A stretch of DNA of 64,000 nt from Paenibacillus validus NBRC 15382 (GTDB taxonomy: Bacteria > Bacillota > Bacilli > Paenibacillales > NBRC-103111), in NCBI RefSeq assembly GCF_004000985.1, contig NZ_BIMH01000018.1, positions 1-64,000 on the forward strand, written 5' to 3'. A model generated the notes under the pieces. That model was not told where the DNA came from, made no database searches, and saw nothing but the letters and a program-made list of their open reading frames with translations. How positions within the stretch are numbered: position 1 is the first letter of the stretch; each line of letters opens with the position of its first letter. The position numbers and the translations under genes were made by a program. Below, piece by piece: positions 1 through 7,607 of this stretch.

Positions 1-2
1 CC

Positions 3-317
3 GGCGGCTTCCCGGGGCAGGGGCCGGGACCAGGGCCGGGCGGCCCTCCGACGGGAGCCCCGCAGAGCCCGCCGCCATCGTTCATCCCGCAGCAAAGCGG
101 CCAGCAGCTGTTCGCGGTCGATCCCGGAGGGATACGCCGCTGCTTGTTCCGGTTCGTATACATTTGGCAGCAAAACGGCGAGCAGTATTGGGCCTATTTG
201 ACCTTCGTCGGACGAAATTCCTTGGCCGGTTTCCGCTGGTACGGATTCGGTCCGTTCGGGCGCTGGATTTATTTCGGCCTCGATTTGCGGCGTGTGGAGC
301 AATTCTTCTGCTATTGA
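3..317 (+). CDS. C-terminal part of a Gly/Pro-rich hypothetical protein (5' end outside window)
   Basis: An open frame enters from the left edge and ends at a TGA, so only about 104 C-terminal residues are visible and no start can be given. The visible N-terminal third is low-complexity Gly/Pro/Gln. The rest is aromatic and basic, with a run of Arg, Cys, Phe, Tyr and Trp residues and a final Cys-Tyr. This tail resembles a short conserved domain I recall from small uncharacterised Bacillales proteins, in which a Pro/Gly-rich head precedes a WxYLTFVGR-like core. I do not know its function. The next gene is convergent and a hairpin lies between them. Confidence 0.6.
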   Translation, partial: GGFPGQGPGPGPGGPPTGAPQSPPPSFIPQQSGQQLFAVDPGGIRRCLFRFVYIWQQNGEQYWAYLTFVGRNSLAGFRWYGFGPFGRWIYFGLDLRRVEQFFCY

Positions 318-350
318 TGCTGGATGTGAGCCAAAACCGGCATATACCGA

Positions 351-386
351 AAGAACCGTCTGCGATGTGATCGCAGACGGTTCTTT
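351..386. terminator. Bidirectional hairpin terminator
   Basis: A 15-bp perfect inverted repeat (AAGAACCGTCTGCGA and its complement) with a 5-nt loop lies between two convergent genes. It is flanked by short A/T runs on both sides, so it can serve both. Confidence 0.75.
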
Positions 387-411
387 CGCTTGCTCCGGTT
401 CCCAGGGGCCG

Positions 412-1812
412 TTATGATCCGACTTTGGCGGCGCGGCCGTAGCTGCGGTAGTACAACAAGGCGCCTAAAACAATGACCAGCGCGGATAGAAGCATCAGAT
501 TGCTGTACATCCACGCCTTGGACTCCCAGACGAACGGATTCAGCTTGAATTGGAACATATTCTCTGCAAGCACCCGCCCGACCAGCGCCATCCCGACGGC
601 GCCCGAAATAAAGCCTACGAGATTGAACAATCCCATGCCGACCCCGGTTTCCTCCATCGTTAGCGTCCGCGACACGCTGTTGGCGATAGCCGTTTGGATA
701 AAGGATAGCCCGATGTAGGTCAGCACCATGGCGCCGGAAATCAGCCACGCGTTGAATCCGACGAAGCTTGAGATCAGCACAAGGCTGGCGATCAGCAGCA
801 GGATGCCGATCGACACGACGAACGGATTGCCGCGCTTGTCCGCCAGGCTTCCGCCGATCGGCCCGAACAGCACCGCGCTGATCGCACCCGGGAACAGCAC
901 CCAACCGACTTGATTGGCGCTGAGTCCTTTCACGCTATCCAGCATGAACGGAACGGCGTACATAATGCCCATGACCGTGCAAAAGATAATAAACGCTACG
1001 ATCAAACCGTTTCGGAACAACACGTTTTTGAATAAAGAAGGCTCGATGAACGGTTCTTTCGTGCGACGAATATGCAGCGTGAACCAACCGAGCAGGCCGA
1101 CGCAAGCGAGCAGCCAATACCAGTGCGACTCCGTGGAGAATAAGATAAGCGCGGCGACTCCCAAGGCAATCAAGACCGCTCCTGCCACATCCACCTTCCC
1201 CGGCTTCGCCCCTTGGCTCGGCAGCGTCCGGTTGAAGAACGGCAGCGAAATTAATGTAAAGACAGGAATGAGGAACAAGTAAGACCAGTGCAGGGAGGAT
1301 GACACGAAACCGCCGATGACCGGGCCGATCCCGACCGCAAAGGCGACCGTCGAATTCAAAATACCGAATACTTTCCCCCTGTCTTCCATCGAGAAATACC
1401 GCGCGATCAGAACCATGATCAACGCCGGTATCGCCGAGGCGCCGGCTCCCTGCACCGCCCGGAACAAAACGACCAGCGGGTAGGAGAATTGGCACACATA
1501 GCCGAGCAACGACCCGACATTATAAATGACGATGCCGATGACGATCAGCTTCTTCAGACTAAAAATATCCGACAGCTTCCCGTAAATAACCGAGCCGATG
1601 GCGAAAAAAATGATGAACGTCGTGGATACCCAGCTGACCCCCGAAGGCGTTAATCCGTACTGCTCCGCGATGCTCGGCATCGAAACGTTGAATACCGTCT
1701 CGTTCAACACCGCGAAAAAAATAATGAACATGATCCATGGCGCCGTTCTCCGCACGTCGAGTGCGGGGTACACGGCCTTATCCCCTGCGCTTTGCGCGCT
1801 TGAATCCAACAT
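412..1812 (-). CDS. Tet(L)/Tet(K)-type MFS drug:proton antiporter
   Basis: A 466-residue polytopic membrane protein, the usual size for the 14-helix DHA2 branch of the major facilitator superfamily. The sequence follows Tet(L)/Tet(K) closely in order: an FAVLNETVFNVSMPSIA first helix, a motif A-like GKLSDIFSLKK loop, GAGASAIPALIMVLIARY, and an antiporter motif C, AVGIGPVIGG. It should export a drug or cation in exchange for protons. Whether tetracycline is a substrate cannot be told from sequence. The chosen ATG has GGGAGGGAGAG just upstream; an in-frame ATG 11 codons earlier lies before that site and was not used. An operator-like inverted repeat lies about 70 nt upstream. No regulator gene adjoins it. 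Confidence 0.85.
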   Translation of the reverse strand: MLDSSAQSAGDKAVYPALDVRRTAPWIMFIIFFAVLNETVFNVSMPSIAEQYGLTPSGVSWVSTTFIIFFAIGSVIYGKLSDIFSLKKLIVIGIVIYNVGSLLGYVCQFSYPLVVLFRAVQGAGASAIPALIMVLIARYFSMEDRGKVFGILNSTVAFAVGIGPVIGGFVSSSLHWSYLFLIPVFTLISLPFFNRTLPSQGAKPGKVDVAGAVLIALGVAALILFSTESHWYWLLACVGLLGWFTLHIRRTKEPFIEPSLFKNVLFRNGLIVAFIIFCTVMGIMYAVPFMLDSVKGLSANQVGWVLFPGAISAVLFGPIGGSLADKRGNPFVVSIGILLLIASLVLISSFVGFNAWLISGAMVLTYIGLSFIQTAIANSVSRTLTMEETGVGMGLFNLVGFISGAVGMALVGRVLAENMFQFKLNPFVWESKAWMYSNLMLLSALVIVLGALLYYRSYGRAAKVGS

Positions 1813-1878
1813 CTGATTTCTCTCCCTCCCTATCCGAAAACCCATAATATCACATCATCCCGGTGAAAAGAGCGGTAA

Positions 1879-1896
1879 GTTTGGTTATAGCCAAAC
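1879..1896. promoter_or_regulatory. Inverted repeat upstream of the MFS exporter
   Basis: GTTTGG-TTATAG-CCAAAC is a perfect 6-bp inverted repeat with a 6-bp spacer in the divergent region between the exporter and the methyltransferase. It is a candidate operator for whatever regulates the exporter. The regulator is unknown and no repeat copy was found elsewhere. Confidence 0.35.
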
Positions 1897-2055
1897 ATTA
1901 CTTGCACTTCTTCATACACTTTAACCGCTATCCCTGACAGGAACTGTCATAGTCATTAAAGAAAGAAAGTAGCGGAACGGAGCATCCACCTATAACCATT
2001 CTTCCAATCCTACATAAAATACATGGAGTTAAGTTTACTGAGAAGGGGTGAAGCT

Positions 2056-2778
2056 ATGCGATACTTGGATATGCTGACGCGCCTTGGCGTAGGGAGCGCA
2101 CATCCCGGCGGATTCTCCGCGACGCTCGATCAAATGCAACGTTATCCCCTTCCTCCGGGAAGCCGGATCCTCGAGGTCGGCTGCGGGACGGGACGGACCG
2201 CTTGTTATTTGGCGCGGCAAGGGTTTGCGGTTACCGGACTCGATCTGCGGCCCGAGATGCTTGTCAAAGCAGCGGCTCGCTCCGCCTCCGAGCAGCTGCA
2301 TGTCGATTGGGTGGAAGGCAGCGTTACGGCGCTTCCGTTTCCGGACGAGACCTTCGACGTTGTGCTTGCCGAATCGGTGACCAATTTCACACACATCCCC
2401 GAGGCGTTGGCGGAATACTACAGGGTGCTGCGTCCGGGCGGAACGCTATACGACCGCGAGGTGCTGGCCTTGGCAGGACTAAAGGAAAGCGACAGCCAAA
2501 TGTTGCGCGATTTCTTCGAGTTCGGCGGCTTATTTAACGAAGAGGAATGGTTGTCGGCCTTAAGCGCGGCCGGATACGAACGCTTCGAGCTGGTGGATCG
2601 GTCGCTTTTTGAGGAGCACTTGAGCAGAGATCAAATGCAGCATCCGGATCTTCATCAAATGATGGACCACGAAGCGATCATGGATCCGGCGCTATGGCAG
2701 CTTTCGCTTCGGCACGACGAGCTCATCGACGCACATCGGGACCGTCTGGGCTACGCGCTTATACGCGCCGAAAAATAA
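2056..2778 (+). CDS. Class I SAM-dependent methyltransferase
   Basis: A 240-residue protein with a Rossmann methyltransferase fold. The SAM-binding motif I is ILEVGCGTGRTACYLA (about residues 39-54), followed by an acidic motif II ending GLDLRPEML. Motif post-II is FDVVLAESVTNF and motif III is LRPGGTLY. The C-terminal 100 residues are not diagnostic and the methyl acceptor cannot be inferred. The start was chosen because GAAGGGGTGAAGCT sits immediately before this ATG; an upstream in-frame ATG at 2023 would overlap that site. The nucleotidyltransferase gene follows after 13 nt, so the two are probably co-transcribed. Confidence 0.8.
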   Translation: MRYLDMLTRLGVGSAHPGGFSATLDQMQRYPLPPGSRILEVGCGTGRTACYLARQGFAVTGLDLRPEMLVKAAARSASEQLHVDWVEGSVTALPFPDETFDVVLAESVTNFTHIPEALAEYYRVLRPGGTLYDREVLALAGLKESDSQMLRDFFEFGGLFNEEEWLSALSAAGYERFELVDRSLFEEHLSRDQMQHPDLHQMMDHEAIMDPALWQLSLRHDELIDAHRDRLGYALIRAEK

Positions 2779-2791
2779 ACGTGAATCGAGC

Positions 2792-3508
2792 GTGATTCCT
2801 GTGAGAATGAACGGCATGGAAGCGGCCGGACGTTGTATCGATACGTATTTCCCGAACTGCGAAGCGGCGCTGCTGGCCGGCAGCGTCGTGCAAGGCGGCG
2901 AAACCTCCGCCTCCGACTTGGACTTGATCGTATTCGACGAGTCGCAGGAAGGACCATTCCGGCGAACGTACCGCGCATTCGGCTGGATCATCGAAGCGTT
3001 CGTCATGACCCGCGATTCGTACCGCTACTTCTTCGACCAAGCGATTGACAGCGCCATCCCTTCCATGCTGCGCATGTGCGCCTGCGGTCAGGCATTGAAG
3101 GGAGAAGACGCTATACGCGACATTGTGAGCGAAGCGAGAGACGCCTTGGCAGCCGGGCCTTTCCCCTGGTCCGTGCAAGAGCTTGACCGGGCCCGATACG
3201 AGATCGGCGAATCGCTCGCCGACTTGTCGGGCGACCGCAGCGACGCGGAGTGCTTGTTCATTGTCGCCAAGCTTACGCTGCAGCTCGCTTCCTTCGCGCT
3301 GCGCAGCGCCGGCTGCTGGCTCGGCGACGGCAAATGGCTGTACCGCGAGCTGGAGCGGCACAGCCTCGAACAGAGCCGCGAGCTGCTCGCGGCGCTGGAC
3401 GCCTATTATACGAATCGCAACCCGGAGCCGCTGTTTGCGCTCACTGGTCGCTGGCTGGAGCCTTACGGCGGCTTGCTTGCGGAAGGTTATGCAGAGGGCT
3501 GGACGTAG
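2792..3508 (+). CDS. Nucleotidyltransferase-fold protein
   Basis: A 238-residue protein whose N-terminal half has the polymerase-beta nucleotidyltransferase signature LLAGSVVQGG followed by DLDLIVFD: a GS motif and, 9 residues later, two carboxylates separated by one residue. The C-terminal half is helical and resembles the helper domain of small aminoglycoside- or MNT-type transferases, but no resistance function can be assigned. The start is uncertain: the first GTG has no clear ribosome site, and an in-frame ATG five codons later is equally possible. It sits 13 nt behind the methyltransferase gene. Confidence 0.65.
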   Translation: MIPVRMNGMEAAGRCIDTYFPNCEAALLAGSVVQGGETSASDLDLIVFDESQEGPFRRTYRAFGWIIEAFVMTRDSYRYFFDQAIDSAIPSMLRMCACGQALKGEDAIRDIVSEARDALAAGPFPWSVQELDRARYEIGESLADLSGDRSDAECLFIVAKLTLQLASFALRSAGCWLGDGKWLYRELERHSLEQSRELLAALDAYYTNRNPEPLFALTGRWLEPYGGLLAEGYAEGWT

Positions 3509-3542
3509 AAGGGCATGAAGTAGAATCGGCTTCCTGCCGGTG

Positions 3543-3548
3543 GTATAA
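3543..3548 (+). promoter_or_regulatory. Putative -10 element of ccdC
   Basis: A perfect TATAAT lies 39 nt before the ccdC start. No good -35 element is visible 17 nt upstream, so this is only a partial promoter call. Confidence 0.35.
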
Positions 3549-3587
3549 TCATGTCAATCAGACGATTCAACCGGGAGGCTGTATACG

Positions 3588-4091
3588 TTGATTCACTTCG
3601 GCACCATCCAACTGCACACCTTCGCCAGCGCCGGCATGGTGGTGATGGCGCTGCTCGCCGTCTTCGTCCGCTCGCGCGCCGGAAGCAAGCCGATCACCGT
3701 GTCAAGCATCGTCATGCCGCCCATCGGGATGAGCACCGGCTTTCTGATGTTCGCCCTGCCTTTCTTCCGCATTCCGCTGGCATGGGCCGGAAGCGCGTTC
3801 CTCGCCGGTCTGCTGCTGTTCTCCTATCCGCTCATCCGCAGCTCCAGGCTGGAACGGCGCAGCGGCGGCATCTACGTCAAACGCTCCAAATCGTTCGCTC
3901 TGGTGCTGCTGATCCTGCTCGCGCTTCGGCTGGGACTTCACGAGTACATCGAACGTTTCGTTTCGATTCCGCAAACAGGCGCTCTCTTCTTCATTCTTGC
4001 GTTTGGCATGATCGTCCCTTGGCGGGCAGCCATGCTGCGGCAGTACATCCGGCTGCAAGCCCGGTCCGAGCCTAAGGATACGCGAAACTAG
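3588..4091 (+). CDS. ccdC: CcdC family membrane protein
   Basis: A 167-residue protein with four to five predicted membrane segments. It matches the B. subtilis CcdC family in landmark order: an MPPIGMSTGFLMFALPF segment, a VKRSKSFALVLL segment and an ILAFGMIVPWR segment near the end. CcdC is encoded with the cytochrome c maturation factor CcdA in Bacillus, but its own role there is dispensable and unclear. Here no ccdA is adjacent. The start is a TTG eight bases after GGGAGGCT; no ATG fits. TTG starts recur in this window. A strong hairpin terminator follows. Confidence 0.85.
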   Translation: MIHFGTIQLHTFASAGMVVMALLAVFVRSRAGSKPITVSSIVMPPIGMSTGFLMFALPFFRIPLAWAGSAFLAGLLLFSYPLIRSSRLERRSGGIYVKRSKSFALVLLILLALRLGLHEYIERFVSIPQTGALFFILAFGMIVPWRAAMLRQYIRLQARSEPKDTRN

Positions 4092-4117
4092 CGGAACAGC
4101 CCGTTTCTCCGGCCAAC

Positions 4118-4159
4118 AAAGGCAGCCATCGTTCTCCTCGAAGAACGATGGCTGCCTTT
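4118..4159. terminator. Strong hairpin terminator
   Basis: An 18-bp perfect stem (AAAGGCAGCCATCGTTCT and its complement) with a 6-nt loop, bounded by AAA and TTT, lies between ccdC and the convergent isomerase region. It probably stops transcription from both sides. Confidence 0.8.
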
Positions 4160-4166
4160 GCCATAC

Positions 4167-4259
4167 CTATAGCGAAGCGACGATACCCGCCGTCTGGGAT
4201 TCCAACGCGGCCAGAATGACGTTCACGGAACGCAAGTCTTCTTCGCCGGAAATCCACAT
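4167..4259 (-). pseudogene. Remnant: C-terminal end of a Gfo/Idh/MocA-type oxidoreductase
   Basis: Thirty codons ending in TAG read WISGEEDLRSVNVILAALES and then a TG-containing tail ending in L. This is the characteristic last helix and strand of Gfo/Idh/MocA sugar dehydrogenases, in which SGEE/SGRD...VLAALESxxxG closes the protein. Only this tail is present. It begins four bases after the stop of the sugar phosphate isomerase gene, on the same strand. Gfo/Idh/MocA genes are typical neighbours of such isomerases, so I infer that a dehydrogenase gene was deleted almost entirely. An ATG opens the fragment by chance, and there is no ribosome site. Confidence 0.5.
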
Positions 4260-4263
4260 CTAA

Positions 4264-5028
4264 TTACGCCTGCTGCACATCGTGCTGCTTCAGCCAGTTC
4301 AGGCTGTTGGCCACGCTCACCAGCGGCGGATTCTGACAATGATCCTGCTCGACAATCAGCCATTCCACGCCGGTTTCCGAGGCCGCCTCGATGACGTCAT
4401 TCAACGGAACGATGCCTTGGCCGAGCTCCAGCGTCTGAACCCCGTCGCCCTCGTATTTAAAATCCTTCAAATGAATCAGCGGCAGCCGCCCTGCATATTT
4501 GCGGATATAGGCAAGCGGATCTTGGCCGCCACGCATCACCCAGCACACATCCATCTCCACCAGCAGCGTCTCCGGCGACGTCGATTCAAAGATCGCATCG
4601 AAAATGAGCGAGGGTCCGAGCTTCGCTTCGAACTCGAACTCGTGGTTGTGATAACCGAACGCCAACCCTTGCCTCCGCACTTCCTCCCCGTACGCTTGCA
4701 GCTCGGCAATCACCGATTTCCAGCCTTCTTCGTTCGTATCCGGGGACACATACGGGCATATGATGTATTTGCCGCCGATCGCTTTCAAATAATCGATCTC
4801 GCCCTGCAGGCCGGACTGCAGCCGCTGTAAGCCGACATGGCCGCCGACCGCCCGCAGGCCGAGCTCCTGTAACAGCGCATTCATCTCCTCGGCAGGCACA
4901 CCGCCGTAACCCGCAAATTCTACGCCTTCGAAACCGAGCTCCGCCACTTTACGCAGCATGCCGCGAAAATCGGCCTCCGCTTCTCCCCGAAGCGTATAAA
5001 GCTGCAACGCTATTCCCATTTTACCCAT
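4264..5028 (-). CDS. Sugar phosphate isomerase/epimerase (xylose isomerase-like TIM barrel)
   Basis: A 254-residue protein of the AP-endonuclease-2/xylose isomerase-like barrel family. Visible landmarks are GIALQLYTLR at the start, LGFEGVEFAGYGG, ICPYVSP, GYHNHEFEF with the metal-ligand Glu, LVEMDVCWV, PLIHLKDF and WLIVEQD near the end. Such enzymes isomerise or epimerise sugars or inositol derivatives using a divalent metal; the substrate is unknown. The chosen ATG follows GGGAGCGTGATACGC. The frame stays open 55 codons further upstream, but that stretch is not protein-like. A remnant of an oxidoreductase, the usual pathway partner, lies directly downstream. Confidence 0.8.
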   Translation of the reverse strand: MGKMGIALQLYTLRGEAEADFRGMLRKVAELGFEGVEFAGYGGVPAEEMNALLQELGLRAVGGHVGLQRLQSGLQGEIDYLKAIGGKYIICPYVSPDTNEEGWKSVIAELQAYGEEVRRQGLAFGYHNHEFEFEAKLGPSLIFDAIFESTSPETLLVEMDVCWVMRGGQDPLAYIRKYAGRLPLIHLKDFKYEGDGVQTLELGQGIVPLNDVIEAASETGVEWLIVEQDHCQNPPLVSVANSLNWLKQHDVQQA

Positions 5029-5111
5029 GCGTATCACGCTCCCGATCAGGGTGGTATGCAGGACGCAACCTCCTATATAACTTACATACGCTTCAGCCGT
5101 AACCGAATTAA

Positions 5112-5138
5112 AGAAAAAAGTCCCTCTAATAGAGGGAC
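5112..5138 (-). terminator. Rho-independent terminator
   Basis: On the minus strand an 8-bp stem GTCCCTCT/AGAGGGAC with a 3-nt loop runs into CTTTTTTC. It overlaps the stop codon of the small hypothetical gene just upstream. Confidence 0.7.
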
Positions 5139-5353
5139 AGAGCAAGCGAATCTCTTTCGTTGAAGGAATGCAGGATAGCTTCGCATCCGACAACTTCGAT
5201 GCTGATTAAGGTTTGCAAGCATTTTTGCAATGCGTTTCTTCCGGTTTCCACCTTTTTGTCGAGGGCCGCTCTTAGCAGCTTGAGCGTTTTCTTATTCAAG
5301 TTGTCGGCGAAGACCGGGATTTGTTTGTTTTGAAAGTTAACAAAAACCTTCAT
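5126..5353 (-). CDS. Small hypothetical protein
   Basis: A 75-residue open frame with a Lys/Leu-rich, soluble-looking sequence beginning MKVFVNFQNKQIPVF. I do not recognise it. Support comes from GC-ending codon use like the neighbours and from a good terminator overlapping its stop codon, which shows that transcription on this strand ends here. The weakness is the start: only TTAGGG precedes the ATG and no strong ribosome site is seen. It may be a real short gene or part of an untranslated transcript. Confidence 0.4.
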   Translation of the reverse strand: MKVFVNFQNKQIPVFADNLNKKTLKLLRAALDKKVETGRNALQKCLQTLISIEVVGCEAILHSFNERDSLALSLY

Positions 5354-5678
5354 CCCTAACACCGTCCCATCTATCAAAAAATCTAGCGGTACTGCGCCAT
5401 GCGCTTACTTACTTAATAGGATAAATTACGATGATTAAAATAAGCTTAAAATAATATTACAAAATGGCAACAACTTTGGCAAATTTCCGCGTCATATTCA
5501 CGCTCTCAACAACAAACGACCTGGGGCGAACCGTATGAAAAGCATCCGGCCGACGCTTGTACACGCTCGCGGCGAAGCGGAGCTCGCCGGACCTCCTCCA
5601 GCAAACGCCTGTCGTTCGGACCGGATTTCTCCCCGTTTTCATCCATTCGGGCGATGGCTCATCATGGCAAAAGAACCG
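5354..5678. other. Intergenic stretch with no recognised feature
   Basis: The left third is AT-rich and the rest is GC-rich. Short frames exist on both strands, but none has a ribosome site or a recognisable sequence. Nothing further is supported here. Confidence 0.5.
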
Positions 5679-5707
5679 TTGCAAGAGCAACCGTTAGGAT
5701 TTATACT
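5679..5707 (+). promoter_or_regulatory. Putative sigma-A promoter of the marR-MFS operon
   Basis: TTGCAA and TATACT are separated by 17 bp and lie 51 nt before the marR start. The -35 lies inside GTTGC-AAGA-GCAAC, an inverted repeat that could be the MarR operator for autoregulation. Confidence 0.5.
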
Positions 5708-5757
5708 TATTTATAGTGGCATTTGCAACTGATTATTTAAACACGAGGAGGATTCCG

Positions 5758-6249
5758 ATGCCGGATCATAAATATACGATTTCCCGCTTGATTTCGCTGC
5801 TGTACCGTACAGGCCAAATGTACATCGGCAGCCGGTTGAAGGAGCACGATATCGGGAAAGGCCAGTATATGTTCCTCAGCGCGCTGTATAAACAAGACGG
5901 CTTGAGTCAGGAAGAGCTCTCCGATTATTTGATGATAGATAAAGGCACGACGGCCAAAGCGTTGAAGAAGCTGGAAGAACAAGGCTATGTAAGCCGCGAG
6001 GTGAGGGATGACGATAAACGCTTTTACCGGGTATTTCTAACCCCGAAGGCGCTTGAAATTAAAGACGAGGTGCGCAGCGTATTGGCCGATTGGCGAAGCC
6101 TGCTCACCTCCGGCTTCACGGAGGAGGAGAAGGAAGCGGCAATCGCGCTGCTCGACAAGATGGGCCATAACGCCGCCCGGTTTACGAAAGATAGCAGCCG
6201 CTTACAACCGGAATCATCCGAACATCAGGAGGCAGGTGACAGGTCTTGA
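5758..6249 (+). CDS. MarR family transcriptional regulator
   Basis: A 163-residue winged-helix protein. Residues about 30-100 form the MarR DNA-binding domain: GKGQYMFLSALYKQDGLSQE, then a recognition helix around IDKGTTAKALKKLEEQGYV, then a wing at VRDDDKRFYRVFLT. The Asp-Asp-Lys-Arg wing is typical of the family. It starts at an ATG after CGAGGAGGATTCCG. It overlaps the downstream MFS gene by four bases (TTGA), so the two form one operon. By analogy with other marR-exporter pairs it probably represses both genes until a ligand binds. Confidence 0.88.
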   Translation: MPDHKYTISRLISLLYRTGQMYIGSRLKEHDIGKGQYMFLSALYKQDGLSQEELSDYLMIDKGTTAKALKKLEEQGYVSREVRDDDKRFYRVFLTPKALEIKDEVRSVLADWRSLLTSGFTEEEKEAAIALLDKMGHNAARFTKDSSRLQPESSEHQEAGDRS

Positions 6250-7514
6250 ATGTAAAGCTAGCTGGCGCTCGGCTCGTCAATAATCATTTTCACGCGCTGA
6301 CGCATCGGAATTATCGATATTTTTGGATGGGGCAATGCGTCTCGCTCGTCGGAACGTGGATGCAGAACATCGGGCAAGCATGGCTCGTGCTGACATTGAC
6401 GGGATCGCCTTTCCTGCTCGGTCTAATCGGCACGATCCAATTCCTGCCCTTCACATGCCTGTCCCTGTTCGCAGGCGTCGTGATCGACAAGTTTCCGAAA
6501 AAGCGGATTTTGCTGGTGACGCAGAGCATGTCGATGCTGCTCGCGCTGACGCTGTCCGCACTCGTCTTTACCGATACGGTCCGGTACGGCTACGTCATGG
6601 TGCTCGCCCTGCTGCTTGGCCTGACGAACACGTTCGATATGCCGACGCGGCAGGCGATCAATATCGAGATCGTCGGGAAGGACGATCTGATGAATGCGAT
6701 CGCCTTGAATTCGATGACGTTCAACCTGGCGCGAATTCTCGGACCGGCAATCGGTGCGACGATGATGGCGCTGCTCGGGCCGGCCTGGTGCTTTCTGTTG
6801 AACGGGCTAAGTTTTATCGCCGTCATATACGGTTTGCTGCAGATTGAGGCGGTCCCGTATGTGCGGGAGAAAAAACAGAACATCGGGGTGTGGAATGAGA
6901 TTAAAGACGGTCTGGTTTATATCCGGGGAGATCAAGTGCTGCTGCAGACGCTGATGATGGTAACCGTCGTCGGAACGCTCGCCTACAATTTCGCCGTGCT
7001 CATTCCCGTATTCACGAAGGACGTCCTGATGATGAAGGAGCAGATGTACGGGCTGCTCATGTCGTGCCTCGGTGTCGGCTCGTTCGGCGGGGCGCTTGCG
7101 ATGTCGTTCATGAGTAAGAAAGGCCCGCGCCGCAAGCTCATCCTGATCAGCTCCGTGCTGCTGTCCGTCTTCCTGCTGCTGATCGGACTCACCCATTCGC
7201 CTCTGATCGCCGGCTTGTGTCTGGCCGTCACCGGCGTATTCAACATTCTGTTCGCGACAAACAGCAACTCAACGCTCCAGATACACGCGAAAGACGAGTA
7301 CCGCGCGCGCGTGATGAGCATCTACTCGCTCGTCTTCGCCGGTTCGACGCCGATCGGCAACTTCTTCGCCGGGTATGCGGCCGACCGTTACGGTGCAAGC
7401 GGCGCCTTTATGCTGTGCGGAGGCATCTGTCTGACGCTGTGCCTGGGGATCATTTGGATGTTTCGCCGGAAGGCCTCATCCGTTACGCCCGGCGAAGCCT
7501 TGCAGCAGAAATAA
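6246..7514 (+). CDS. MFS exporter (EntS/multidrug type)
   Basis: A 422-residue protein with about 12 membrane segments. A GTWMQNIGQAWLVLTLTGSP beginning is typical of the MFS_3/EntS-like branch, followed by a motif A-like AGVVIDKFPKKR loop and an NTFDMPTRQAI segment seen in this group. Members export siderophores, macrolides or other hydrophobic compounds. It starts with TTG inside the end of marR, consistent with translational coupling. Control by the upstream MarR protein is inferred. A hairpin follows the stop. Confidence 0.85.
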   Translation: MNVKLAGARLVNNHFHALTHRNYRYFWMGQCVSLVGTWMQNIGQAWLVLTLTGSPFLLGLIGTIQFLPFTCLSLFAGVVIDKFPKKRILLVTQSMSMLLALTLSALVFTDTVRYGYVMVLALLLGLTNTFDMPTRQAINIEIVGKDDLMNAIALNSMTFNLARILGPAIGATMMALLGPAWCFLLNGLSFIAVIYGLLQIEAVPYVREKKQNIGVWNEIKDGLVYIRGDQVLLQTLMMVTVVGTLAYNFAVLIPVFTKDVLMMKEQMYGLLMSCLGVGSFGGALAMSFMSKKGPRRKLILISSVLLSVFLLLIGLTHSPLIAGLCLAVTGVFNILFATNSNSTLQIHAKDEYRARVMSIYSLVFAGSTPIGNFFAGYAADRYGASGAFMLCGGICLTLCLGIIWMFRRKASSVTPGEALQQK

Positions 7515-7541
7515 CCGTTCGGCCCTCTGGGCTGAACGGTT
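7513..7541. terminator. Hairpin after the MFS exporter
   Basis: AACCGTTCGGC pairs with GCTGAACGGTT around a short loop directly after the stop codon. There is no T-run, so termination may be weak. It lies between convergent genes. Confidence 0.5.
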
Positions 7542-7607
7542 ATGTGGCTTTCGCCCCTTCCGGGGATGGATTCGGAAAGAACGCCAAACCGGACATCGCC
7601 GCTGCTT

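Noticed and set aside
412-1812. Calling the exporter a tetracycline resistance gene
   Set aside because: The family match is clear, but substrate range in this group varies and there is no attenuator leader or resistance context.
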